Source: Fen-999 sp044220545
Lineage (GTDB): Bacteria; Pseudomonadota; Gammaproteobacteria; Burkholderiales; Rhodocyclaceae
DNA: 64,000 nucleotides
NCBI GenBank assembly: GCA_044220545.1
Contig: JBGAQX010000021.1
Coordinates: forward strand, 84,495 to 148,494
Direction of reading: 5' to 3'
A program made the position numbers and the translations under genes. The notes below the pieces were generated by a model, which was given only the letters and a program-made list of their open reading frames with translations, did not search any database and was not told where the DNA came from. The stretch's first letter is position 1; every line of letters begins with the position of its first letter. This document shows, in pieces, positions 9,690-17,641 of the stretch.

Positions 9690-10400
9690 ATGGCCCGAAC
9701 CTACACCATCGCCAAGGGCGATACCCTGACCAAGATTGCCCGCGCCCGCCTCGGCGACGCGGCCCTGGGTGCCCGGATCGCCGACTACAACGGCCTGCCC
9801 GACGCCCGGCAGATCTTCGTCGGCCAGCAGATTCAGTTGCCTTCGGCGCGCGAACTGCGGTCGGGGCCCGCCGGGGCCATCGGTGCCAGAGCCGCGCGCG
9901 CTCCGGCTCCGTGGCCCGCGCCTCCCCAGGGCTTCCAGGCGATCCGCGATACTTTCGGCGACATCCTCCAATACCTGCGCGACGATGGCGGCATCGACCC
10001 GCGCTGGGAGCGCGAGCGCATGGTCAAGGCGGTACTGCCTTTCCCCATCCCGCTATCCTGGGACACCGCGACCAGCGTGACGTCGATCCGCTGCCACAAG
10101 TTGATCGCGCCGCTTGTTGAAGAAGTATTCCGGCGGATCGATGCCCAGGGCCTGAAAGGCGCGGTCAAGACCTATGGCGGCGGCTATGTCTTCCGTCCCA
10201 AGCGCGGCGCGGTAAAGCCCTCCACCCACTCGTGGGGCATCGCCATCGACTTGAACCCCAATACCAACGCCATGGGCACGGCCGGCGACATGGACGAACG
10301 CCTGGTCGCCCTGTTCGAGGGCCACGGCTTCACCTGGGGCGGACGCTGGAGCGGGCGAAGCAAGGATCCGATGCATTTTCAGTATTGCTCCGGGTACTGA
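9690..10400 (+). CDS. LysM domain + M15-type D-Ala-D-Ala carboxypeptidase (endolysin-like)
   Basis: This is a 236-residue protein. Residues 1-52 form a LysM peptidoglycan-binding domain (YTIAKGDTLTKIARARLGD, then IFVGQQIQLP). After an Ala/Pro-rich linker, the C-terminal half has the M15 zinc peptidase signature: His180 and Asp187 in THSWGIAIDLNP, and His229 in DPMHFQY, which are the three expected zinc ligands. The enzyme should cut the peptide stem of peptidoglycan. No signal peptide is visible, so access to the wall would need the particle, lysis or another export route. RBS AGGAGG sits 7 bases before the ATG. Position between the CHAT fusion and the sheath gene suggests either a tail-associated lysin for the particle or a lysis enzyme that releases particles. 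Confidence 0.87.
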   Translation: MARTYTIAKGDTLTKIARARLGDAALGARIADYNGLPDARQIFVGQQIQLPSARELRSGPAGAIGARAARAPAPWPAPPQGFQAIRDTFGDILQYLRDDGGIDPRWERERMVKAVLPFPIPLSWDTATSVTSIRCHKLIAPLVEEVFRRIDAQGLKGAVKTYGGGYVFRPKRGAVKPSTHSWGIAIDLNPNTNAMGTAGDMDERLVALFEGHGFTWGGRWSGRSKDPMHFQYCSGY

Positions 10401-10648
10401 CGAGTGGCGGACATGGGTGTGGTTGACCGCCCCGGATCTCCCCGAACCGTTGACTCGCCGATGAAGCGGTGGCCCGCATCATCCATTTGAACGATGCCAA
10501 AGCCATATCGCGTGGACTAAGCTTCCGGACGTGCTCCTGGCGCCGCCTCGGAAGAAGGTTCGACGGCGGCGCCGCAAACCCTTGTTGAAACGCCGGGCCG
10601 GGGAGCAAGCCATGTCCGATTGGCGGACACTCGAACGGAGGAATTGCC

Positions 10649-12133
10649 ATGCCAGTACCATTGAGCTACCCCGGTGTCTACATCGAAGAAGTATCCAGCG
10701 GCGTTCGCACCATCACCGGCGTGGCGACTTCGATTGCCTTGTTCATCGGCTGGGCGCCGCGCGGCCCGACCGACAGGGCGGTTCGACTGACCAGCCTTGC
10801 CGATTTCGAGCGCACCTACGGCGGCCTGGATTTCCGGTCCGTGTTGGGCTACAGCGTCAAGCACTTCTACGAGAACGGTGGCGCCGATGCCTACGTGCTG
10901 CGCATCGCCGACGCCACGGCGGTAACCGCGTCATGCGCGATCGACGACCTGTCGGTCAGCGCCAGCTCGCCGGGCGACTGGGCGGCCGACTACCAGATAC
11001 GACTGACCCGGCGGGCTGACGACGCGACCCGCTTCCGGCTCGACGTGCTGCACGTGCCGAGCAATGGGGCGGTGGTTGAATCGTTCGAGAACCTGTCGAT
11101 GACCACCAGCGACGCGCGCTCCGTCGAAGCCGTGGTCAATGGCCGTTCGGGATTCATCTCGGTCAGCGCCGGCAGCGCCACCACGCCCGGCACCGCCACC
11201 GTGGACCTCGACGCGACGGTCGCCGGCGCGGCCGGCACCGTGATCGGGCCCGCCGATGCGGCGTTCCGGACGGCGCTGCTGGCCAGCTTTGGCGCCGGAG
11301 CCATCGCCGACCGCATCGATCTGTTCAACATCGTCTGCGTGCCCGGCTTGACCCACGACACGACGATTTCCACCTTGCAGGGGCATTGTCACGACCGCCG
11401 CGCCTTCCTGATCGTCGATTCCGGGGAGGCGGAAACCGTGGGCTCCGTGGCCGCCACCCTGGCCAACATCACCGGCACCAACTCAGTCAATTCGGCCTTC
11501 TACTTCCCCTGGGTGCGAGCACCCGATCCACTCCAGCAAGGTGCCGTGCGCGCCTTTCCGCCCTGTGGCTTCGTCGCCGGCATCTATGCCCGCACCGACA
11601 GCTCGCGCGGCGTCTGGAAGGCCCCGGCCGGCATCGAGGCCAGCACCACCGGCACGGTGGGACTCACCACCACCATGAGCGACCAGGAAAACGGACAACT
11701 CAATCCGCTGGCGATCAATTGCCTGCGCACCCTGTCGACCTATGGCAACGTGATCTGGGGCGGGCGCACCCTGGCCGGCAACAACGATCGCGGTTCCGAG
11801 TGGAAGTACGTGCCGGTGCGCCGCACCGCGCTGTTCATCGAAGAGAGTCTCTATCGCGGCACCCAGTGGGTGGTTTTCGAGCCGAACGACGAGCCGCTCT
11901 GGGCGCAGATCCGCCTGAACGTCGGCGCCTTCATGCAGAACCTGTTCCGCCAGGGGGCCTTCCAGGGACGCAGCCCGCGCGAGGCCTACCTGGTCAAGTG
12001 CGACCGTGAGACCACGACCCAGAACGACATCAACCTCGGCATCGTGAACATCCTGGTCGGCTTCGCGCCGCTCAAGCCGGCCGAGTTCGTGGTCATCAAG
12101 ATCCAGCAAATGGCTGGCCAAGTCGAAGCCTAG
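10649..12133 (+). CDS. Contractile sheath protein (Afp2/Pvc2-like)
   Basis: This 494-residue protein starts with PLSYPGVYIEEVSSGVRTI, the classic opening of phage and eCIS tail sheath proteins, followed by GVATSIALFIGWAPRGP and a GYSVKHFYENGGADAYVLRI segment. The C-terminal domain keeps the usual sheath features: NPLAINCLRTLSTYGNVIWGGRTL, VRRTALFIEESLYRGTQW, and the closing hydrophobic strand GFAPLKPAEFVVIKIQQ. The sheath polymerises around the tube and contracts to drive it into a target. Length is typical. RBS GGAGGA precedes the ATG. Only this one sheath gene is seen, whereas Afp and PVC particles have several paralogues, so the particle may be simpler or further copies lie outside the window. 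Confidence 0.95.
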   Translation: MPVPLSYPGVYIEEVSSGVRTITGVATSIALFIGWAPRGPTDRAVRLTSLADFERTYGGLDFRSVLGYSVKHFYENGGADAYVLRIADATAVTASCAIDDLSVSASSPGDWAADYQIRLTRRADDATRFRLDVLHVPSNGAVVESFENLSMTTSDARSVEAVVNGRSGFISVSAGSATTPGTATVDLDATVAGAAGTVIGPADAAFRTALLASFGAGAIADRIDLFNIVCVPGLTHDTTISTLQGHCHDRRAFLIVDSGEAETVGSVAATLANITGTNSVNSAFYFPWVRAPDPLQQGAVRAFPPCGFVAGIYARTDSSRGVWKAPAGIEASTTGTVGLTTTMSDQENGQLNPLAINCLRTLSTYGNVIWGGRTLAGNNDRGSEWKYVPVRRTALFIEESLYRGTQWVVFEPNDEPLWAQIRLNVGAFMQNLFRQGAFQGRSPREAYLVKCDRETTTQNDINLGIVNILVGFAPLKPAEFVVIKIQQMAGQVEA

Positions 12134-12144
12134 GAGGAACGAAC

Positions 12145-12669
12145 ATGGCACAGTTCAGCGTCAATGCGCAGCGTTTTGATCCGTACAAGAACTTCAAATT
12201 CCGCATCAAGTGGGATGGCCGCTACGTGGCCGGTATCTCGAAGGTCGGTGCACTGAAGCGATCGACCGAATTGGTGGAGCACCGCGAAGGCGGCGATCCC
12301 TCCACGTCGCGCAAATCGCCCGGCCGCACGAAGTTCGAGGCGATTTCCCTCGAACGCGGCGTCACCCACGACAAGGAGTTCGAGCAGTGGGCGAACAAGG
12401 TCTGGAACTTCGGTTCCGGCCTCGGCGCGGAGGTCTCGTTACAGGACTTCCGCAAGGACATCATCCTCGAACTCATGAATGAGAGTGGACAGACCGTCCA
12501 GGCCTATCGGATCTTCCGTTGCTGGGTGTCGGAATTCCAGGCGCTGCCCGACCTCGATGCCAACGCCAACGCCGTGGCCATCCAGTCGATCAAGCTGGAA
12601 AACGAGGGTTGGGAACGCGACGAAGCCGTCACCGAGCCGGCCGAGCCGCGCTTCACCGAGCCGGCCTGA
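12145..12669 (+). CDS. Inner tube protein (Afp1/gp19-like)
   Basis: This 174-residue protein reads FDPYKNFKFRIKWDGRYVAGISKVGALKRSTE near its start, the signature of the T4 gp19-like tail tube family used in eCIS. The motifs RKSPGRTKFEAISLERGVTHD and VQAYRIFRCWVSEFQALPDLDA fit the same fold. Hexamer rings of such proteins stack to form the hollow inner tube that carries cargo. RBS AGGAGG lies 7 bases before the ATG, and the gene follows the sheath stop by 11 bp, the order seen in most eCIS loci. The last 20 residues are acidic and Pro-rich, a short extension beyond the core fold. Confidence 0.93.
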   Translation: MAQFSVNAQRFDPYKNFKFRIKWDGRYVAGISKVGALKRSTELVEHREGGDPSTSRKSPGRTKFEAISLERGVTHDKEFEQWANKVWNFGSGLGAEVSLQDFRKDIILELMNESGQTVQAYRIFRCWVSEFQALPDLDANANAVAIQSIKLENEGWERDEAVTEPAEPRFTEPA

Positions 12670-12673
12670 TTTC

Positions 12674-13384
12674 ATGCGCCCACCGAGCGAATCGGAGTTG
12701 CTCAGCCTGTGGGAACAGGGGCTTGCCCGTCATCCCATCGACCGCGCCTTGCTGCTGTGTTCGTGGGCGCGGCCCGAACTTCCCGGCGAACGGCTCGCCG
12801 GCCTGCCGCTGGGCGTTGTCAATACCGCGTTGTTGCGGATGCGCGCGCGGCTGTTCGGTCCCCGCATTGAGCTCCAGGTCCGTTGCGAACAGTGCGGCGA
12901 GCAGCTGGCGGTCGGCTTGGTGGTCGATGAGTTGCTGGCCGACGCCGATCAAGGCGACGACCGTGGCGAAGTCGATGTCGGCGCTTTCCGCTTTCGGGTG
13001 CCGGACAGCCGGGACATGGCCAGCGTCGCCAGCGAGCTGGATGCCGAGGCGGCGGCACTGAGGCTCCTCGAACGTTGCTGCATAGCGCACCCGGGCACAG
13101 CCGTGCCGGCGCTGGCGGCCATGCTCGGCGACGTCGAAGCCCGGCTCGAGGCGGCGGATCCCATTGCCGACTTGCGGCTGGCTGTTTCCTGTGAGGCGTG
13201 TGGGCACGCCTGGAATGCCACGCTGGATGCCGGCGCGCTGCTATGGGACGAGGTGCGGCGCCATGCGGAAGGCCTGCTCGGGCAGGTGGCCGCGCTGGCG
13301 CGGGCCTATGGCTGGACGGAACGAGACGTGCTGGCGCTGTCGCCCCGGCGGCGGGCGGCGTACCTCGGCATGCTGGCGACCTGA
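12674..13384 (+). CDS. T4 gp26-type baseplate hub assembly chaperone-like, Zn ribbon
   Basis: This 236-residue protein starts at the ATG 4 bp after the tube gene. An upstream in-frame start inside the tube gene was rejected. Its opening (PSESELLSLWEQGLARHPIDRALLLCSW) and the following LPLGVVNTALLRMRARLFGPRIELQVRCEQCGE match the style of the T4-type baseplate hub assembly chaperone family found in eCIS loci. Two CxxC pairs, CEQC at about 73-76 and CEAC at about 173-176, would form a split zinc ribbon. The family is thought to help assemble the baseplate hub. The assignment rests on recall of the family pattern, position after the tube and the Cys pairs; the sequence alone would also allow a general Zn-ribbon structural protein. 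Confidence 0.68.
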   Translation: MRPPSESELLSLWEQGLARHPIDRALLLCSWARPELPGERLAGLPLGVVNTALLRMRARLFGPRIELQVRCEQCGEQLAVGLVVDELLADADQGDDRGEVDVGAFRFRVPDSRDMASVASELDAEAAALRLLERCCIAHPGTAVPALAAMLGDVEARLEAADPIADLRLAVSCEACGHAWNATLDAGALLWDEVRRHAEGLLGQVAALARAYGWTERDVLALSPRRRAAYLGMLAT

Positions 13385-13411
13385 AGCCCCCCGGACGAGG
13401 AGCGTCGGCAA

Positions 13412-14164
13412 ATGAGTGGCTTCCTGCGAAGACTTGCTGCCCAGGCCATGGGGATCGCCTCGCCGGTGCGGACTGCCGCGAGTTCGCCGTTCGCCGCCAT
13501 GTCCGGCCTGGTCGAGGAGTCGTTGCCGGTCGCTACACCCGTTGCCGCCAGCCAATCGGTTCAGGCGCCGGCGACGGTCGGGAGGTCTTCTCGGCGCGAC
13601 GATCGTGTTGACGTGGCGCTGCCGGTATCCGGTCCGTCGTCGAACCGGGTGGGCGCCCCCGGGCATTTCGATGTGGACCGACCCGACGGGCGAACCGACC
13701 GCCCGACCCTTGCGCCGGCACCGGCGAGCGGCGACGCCGTGGAACCTGGACCTTCGCCGCTCCTGCCGGCCCAGCCCGAAACGAGCGCCTTGCCTCTGTC
13801 TGGTGCCGCCGGTCGTGTAGCCATCGGCGCGGCAACGGTGGAGGCTCGAACCGAGGGTACCCCTCTTGTGCCTGTTGGACCGGTGTCGGTCACCGTCGGC
13901 CCGACCGAGTTGCTGCTGCCGCCCCTGCCCATCCCATCGGGCGCGGTGGGCTTGTTCGAGCGGCAGCGACCCGGAGCAGGATTCGGTCGCGCCGAGCATC
14001 GGGCCGGGGCTATCGAGGAAACCACCGAGGTGCATGTGAGCATCGGCCGCATCGAGGTCACTGCCGTCCATGAGCCACCGGCGCAGAAACGCCCCGCGCC
14101 GCGCCGGCCGGCGCCGATGTCGCTCGACGAGTACGTGGCCACGCGCCAGGGGCGGCGTCCATGA
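13412..14164 (+). CDS. Pro/Ala-rich eCIS protein with conserved C-terminal motif
   Basis: This is a 250-residue protein. Most of it (about residues 15-200) is low-complexity, rich in Pro, Ala, Ser and Arg, and probably disordered. The ordered part is the C-terminus, about 205-250: EVHVSIGRIEVTAV, a Pro-rich bridge, then RPAPMSLDEYVATRQG. This two-part ending (a short beta strand HVSIGRIEV plus the LDEY segment) recurs in eCIS loci at this position, between the tube region and the DUF4255 gene. Function is not established. It could link the terminator to another component or act in cargo loading. RBS GAGGAG precedes the start, and its stop overlaps the next ATG by 4 bp. Confidence 0.7.
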   Translation: MSGFLRRLAAQAMGIASPVRTAASSPFAAMSGLVEESLPVATPVAASQSVQAPATVGRSSRRDDRVDVALPVSGPSSNRVGAPGHFDVDRPDGRTDRPTLAPAPASGDAVEPGPSPLLPAQPETSALPLSGAAGRVAIGAATVEARTEGTPLVPVGPVSVTVGPTELLLPPLPIPSGAVGLFERQRPGAGFGRAEHRAGAIEETTEVHVSIGRIEVTAVHEPPAQKRPAPRRPAPMSLDEYVATRQGRRP

Positions 14165-15468
14165 CCACCGCGCTCGGCATTGCCGGCGTCACGGCCACCC
14201 TGCGCGATCTGCTCACGGAAGGGATCATCAACCATAACGTCAGCGGCGTGCTTGGCACCACGGTTTCGGTCAGCGTGCTGGCGCCGGACCGCGTCGTGCC
14301 GGCAAACGGCACCGAAACCTCGCAGCTCAACCTGTTCCTGTATCAGGTGAGCCCCAATCCGGGCTGGCGCAACGAGGGACTGCCGTCTCGCGACGCGGCA
14401 GGGCGACGCCTGACCAACGCGCCGCTGGCGCTCAACCTCCACTACCTGCTCTCCGCCTACAGCGGCGGCGACCTGAACGCGGAACTCCTGCTCGGCTACG
14501 CCATGCAGTGGCTGCACGAGACGCCGGTGCTGACCCGCGAAATGATCCGGACCGCGCTGACGCCCTCGCCGCTGCCGGGCACGCCGCTCGAACGGGCGCT
14601 CGAAGCATCCGGCCTCGCCGACCAGATCGAACTCGTCAAGCTCACGCCCGACTATCTCAACACCGAGGAAATGTCCAAGCTATGGACCGCCACCCAGAGC
14701 CATCTGCGGCCCACCGCCGCCTATGTCGCCAGCGTGGTCCTGATCGAGGCCAGCGCGCCGGTCCGGTCGCCGTTGCCGGTGTTGACTCGTGGGCCGGTCG
14801 ATCCGGTCAGCCAGCGGGATCGCGGCGTGGTGGTCGAGGCCGGCCTGGAACCCCCCCTGCCGACGCTGGAAGCCGTGACGCCGCCGGGCGGCCAGCCCGT
14901 GGCCAGGCTGGGCGAGATCATCGATCTGACCGGGCACCACCTCGACGGCACCGGACGAACGGTGCTGCTCGGCAACGACCGCTTCGCCATCGAGCAGAAC
15001 ATTTCCGCGCTGCTCACCGGCGGTGGCGGGTTGCTCCAGTTCTCGATCCCGGTCGTTCAGGCCGCCGACTTCCCGGTCGGGATCTATCGGGTCGGGGCCC
15101 GGATGCTCCGGCCGGGTGAGACCGACCCGCGTGAAACCAACCGCCTGGCCGTGACCATCGCGCCGGAAATCACCGGCTTGCCGATCAATGTCGCCCGCGA
15201 CGGCGCCGGCACCGCCAGCTTCACCATCAATTTCCATCCGGCGCTGCGCGCCGGCCAGAGCGTGGCGTTGGTACTCGGCCAGCAGGAGTATTCGCCGCAG
15301 CCCTTTGTCGCACCGACCACCTCACTGGCCTTCGTCATCGCCGACGCCCCGGTGGCGCCGCTGCCCGGACTGCTGGCACGGTTGCGCATCGACGGCATCG
15401 ACAGCCCGATCATCGACCGCTCGGTGGCGCCGCCGGTGTTCCGCAATCAGCGCGTGGTGATTTCATGA
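14161..15468 (+). CDS. DUF4255 tail terminator / cap protein (Afp16/Pvc16-like)
   Basis: This is a 435-residue protein. The N-terminal 190 residues are the DUF4255 (Pvc16 N-terminal) domain, shown by ALGIAGVTATLRDLLTEGI, the TETSQLNLFLYQVSPNPGWRN segment, and NLHYLLSAYSGGDLNAELLLGYAMQ. The rest (about 200-435) is beta-rich, with PGGQPVARLGEIIDLTGHHLDG, and looks like IPT/TIG-type Ig domains. In Afp and PVC this protein caps the tube and sheath at the distal end and sets the particle end. The gene is coupled to its neighbours by ATGA overlaps on both sides, with the ATPase gene directly after it, as in known eCIS clusters. The Ig-like extension is longer than the minimal cap and may face outward. 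Confidence 0.88.
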   Translation: MTTALGIAGVTATLRDLLTEGIINHNVSGVLGTTVSVSVLAPDRVVPANGTETSQLNLFLYQVSPNPGWRNEGLPSRDAAGRRLTNAPLALNLHYLLSAYSGGDLNAELLLGYAMQWLHETPVLTREMIRTALTPSPLPGTPLERALEASGLADQIELVKLTPDYLNTEEMSKLWTATQSHLRPTAAYVASVVLIEASAPVRSPLPVLTRGPVDPVSQRDRGVVVEAGLEPPLPTLEAVTPPGGQPVARLGEIIDLTGHHLDGTGRTVLLGNDRFAIEQNISALLTGGGGLLQFSIPVVQAADFPVGIYRVGARMLRPGETDPRETNRLAVTIAPEITGLPINVARDGAGTASFTINFHPALRAGQSVALVLGQQEYSPQPFVAPTTSLAFVIADAPVAPLPGLLARLRIDGIDSPIIDRSVAPPVFRNQRVVIS

Positions 15469-17390
15469 ACGCGCCCGAGATGTCCCGGGCGGCCGTGGAC
15501 TGGACGGACGCCAATCAACGCGCACTGGTTGCCGAGTTTGCGCGGCTTAAGCGCTTGCTCGCTCGTCGTGGTGCCGAAGCTGCGCCGGTGGCGGGCACGG
15601 CGCACGAACCCGACGTCGTCACCAGCATCGCCAGCCTGACCGAAGCATTCGGGCTCAGCGCCTTCGAGCGCGATGTTCTGCTCCTGGCCGCCGGTGTCGA
15701 GATGGACAGCGAGATCGCGACGCTGTGCGCCGCCGCGCACGGGGTCGAGCACAAGACCTGGGCCACGTTCGGCCTGGCCATGGCCGTACTCCCCGATCCC
15801 CACTGGAGCGCGCTCACCCCGGTACGGCCGCTGCGGCGCTGGCAACTGCTGGAAGTCGACGAGGCCGCCGGGCTGACCCAGGGGCGCCTGCGCATCGACG
15901 AGCGCGTGCTGCACCATCTGGCTGGCATCGGCTATCTCGATCGCCGCCTGCAACCCTTGCTGACGCCGGTCGCCGAACCCCGGCTGATGGCCGACTCGCA
16001 GCGCGCCCTGGCCGGCGACATCGCCGACGCGTTGCGGCAGGGTGGCTTGCCATCGCTGGTACAGCTCTGGGGCACGGATGCGCACGGCCGCCGCGATGTG
16101 GCCACGGCGGCGGCGGCGCAATTGAACCTGCCGCTCCATGCCATCGCCGCGGAGGACGTTCCGGCCAACCCCGTCGAGATCGAGGCGCTGGCCACGATCT
16201 GGCAGCGCGAGGCGAGCTTGCTGGGCGTTGCTCTGCTGGTCGAGTGCGCCGACGCGCCCGGCCCGAACCTGGGCCGCTTCGTCGAGCGAATCGACGGCCT
16301 GGTATTTCTTGGCGCGCCCGAGCCGATCCCGTCGGCGCGCACCGAATTGCGCTATCGTGTCGACAAGCCAACCAGCACCGACCAGCGGCGGCTCTGGCGG
16401 CAGGCCTTGGGTACCGACTCGGCAGGCGACGGTCAGGTGCTCGATCGGGCGGCCGCCGAATTTCGCCTCAGCGCCAACGAGCTTGGCCGCGCCGCCCGGC
16501 AGGTGCTGAGCCGGACGGATGGCAACGACAAGCTGGAGGCATCGCTGGCGCGGGCCTGTCGCGATCTCGAACGGTCGCGACTCGGCGGCCTCGCCCAGCG
16601 CATCGAACCGGCAGCAACCTGGAGCGACATCGTCCTGCCCGAAGCGCAAGTGGCGACATTGCGCCAGATCGGCAGCCACGTCCGGCATCGCCTGACGGTG
16701 TTCGAATACTGGGGCTTCGGTGGCCACGGGATGCGCGGGCAGGGGTTGGCGGTGCTGTTCGCCGGCGAAAGCGGTACCGGCAAGACCATGGCTGCCGAAG
16801 TCCTGGCCGACGAACTTCAGCTCGAACTGTTCCGCATCGACCTGTCGGCCGTGGTCAGCAAGTACATCGGCGAATCGGAGAAGAATCTCGCCCGCGTCTT
16901 CGACGCCGCCGAGGACAGTGGCGCCATCCTGCTCTTCGACGAGGCCGACGCGCTGTTCGGCAAGCGCAGCGAGGTCAAGGACAGCCACGACCGCTACGCC
17001 AACATCGAAGTCAGCTACCTGCTCCAGCGCATGGAAGCCTATCGCGGGCTGGCCATACTGACCACCAACCAGAAGTCGGCGCTCGACACGGCTTTCCATC
17101 GTCGGCTGCGTTTCGTGGTGAACTTTCCCTTCCCGGAGGCAGCCGAGCGCGAAGCGATCTGGCGGCGCGTCTTTCCCGCCGCCACGCCGACCGATGGGCT
17201 CGACCACGTCAAGCTGGCGCGGCTCCAGGTGGCCGGCGGCAACATTCGCAACATCGCGCTCAACGCCGCCTTCCACGCCGCCGAAGACGGCCGGCCGGTG
17301 ACGATGGCCCATCTCCTGCGCGCGGCCCATGCCGAGGCGGGCAAGCGCGACCGGCCGCTCAGTGATGCCGAGACGCGGGGGTGGGTATGA
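15465..17390 (+). CDS. AAA+ ATPase of the eCIS (Afp15/Pvc15-like)
   Basis: This is a 641-residue protein. The C-terminal third is a AAA+ domain: Walker A AGESGTGKT at 433-441, Walker B ILLFDEADALFG from 488 (Asp492, Glu493), and a sensor region ILTTNQKSALDTAFHRRLRF with the expected Arg finger. The N-terminal two thirds form the winged, all-helical region usual in these long ATPases (LTEAFGLSAFERDVLLLAAGVEMD). Afp15-type ATPases are required for assembly of intact particles but are not part of the mature particle. Coupled by ATGA overlaps to the DUF4255 gene and to the next small gene. No truncation or lost motif is seen. Confidence 0.93.
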   Translation: MNAPEMSRAAVDWTDANQRALVAEFARLKRLLARRGAEAAPVAGTAHEPDVVTSIASLTEAFGLSAFERDVLLLAAGVEMDSEIATLCAAAHGVEHKTWATFGLAMAVLPDPHWSALTPVRPLRRWQLLEVDEAAGLTQGRLRIDERVLHHLAGIGYLDRRLQPLLTPVAEPRLMADSQRALAGDIADALRQGGLPSLVQLWGTDAHGRRDVATAAAAQLNLPLHAIAAEDVPANPVEIEALATIWQREASLLGVALLVECADAPGPNLGRFVERIDGLVFLGAPEPIPSARTELRYRVDKPTSTDQRRLWRQALGTDSAGDGQVLDRAAAEFRLSANELGRAARQVLSRTDGNDKLEASLARACRDLERSRLGGLAQRIEPAATWSDIVLPEAQVATLRQIGSHVRHRLTVFEYWGFGGHGMRGQGLAVLFAGESGTGKTMAAEVLADELQLELFRIDLSAVVSKYIGESEKNLARVFDAAEDSGAILLFDEADALFGKRSEVKDSHDRYANIEVSYLLQRMEAYRGLAILTTNQKSALDTAFHRRLRFVVNFPFPEAAEREAIWRRVFPAATPTDGLDHVKLARLQVAGGNIRNIALNAAFHAAEDGRPVTMAHLLRAAHAEAGKRDRPLSDAETRGWV

Positions 17391-17641
17391 AGCGCATCGT
17401 GCTGAACATCGACCGGCTGGTGCTGCGCGGCTTTGGCGAGGGGGACCGTGAGGGTTTCGCCGAAGGGTTGCGCGCGGAGTTGGTTCGGCTTCTCGCCGTT
17501 CCGGATGCCGCACGTCAGTTGGCGAGCCAGGACGGCGTGGCGAGACTCAAGATTGGCGCCGTGCGCGTCGGGCAAGGGGCGCATCCAGTCGCCGCCGGGA
17601 TGCGGGCCGCGCGGGGCATCGCCCGAGGCATCAAGACGTGA
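17387..17641 (+). CDS. Small conserved eCIS-linked protein
   Basis: This is an 84-residue protein. The ATG at 17387 overlaps the ATPase stop by 4 bp and is chosen over a GTG two codons earlier. It reads MKRIVLNIDRLVLRGFGEGDREGFAEGL near the start and ends in a Gly/Ala-rich amphipathic part. Short proteins with the IDRLVLRGF opening are common directly after the ATPase or before DUF4157 genes in eCIS loci. No biochemical role is known. Its stop TGA overlaps the GTG start proposed for the next gene, so the two are probably translated together, which hints at a partner or chaperone role for the DUF4157 protein. Confidence 0.72.
   Translation: MKRIVLNIDRLVLRGFGEGDREGFAEGLRAELVRLLAVPDAARQLASQDGVARLKIGAVRVGQGAHPVAAGMRAARGIARGIKT

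Noticed and set aside
7146..9971. Long open frame on the minus strand opposite the CHAT fusion (about 940 residues)
   Set aside because: High GC opens long antisense frames; this one has no start signal, low similarity to any protein style and covers a gene with clear motifs. The same applies to the long frames opposite the baseplate genes (27326-30406), fibre gene (33098-35512) and fadN (39539-41806, + strand).
10401..10648. Promoter or small gene before the sheath
   Set aside because: No convincing -35/-10 pair, coding frame with a ribosome binding site, or structured RNA is visible.
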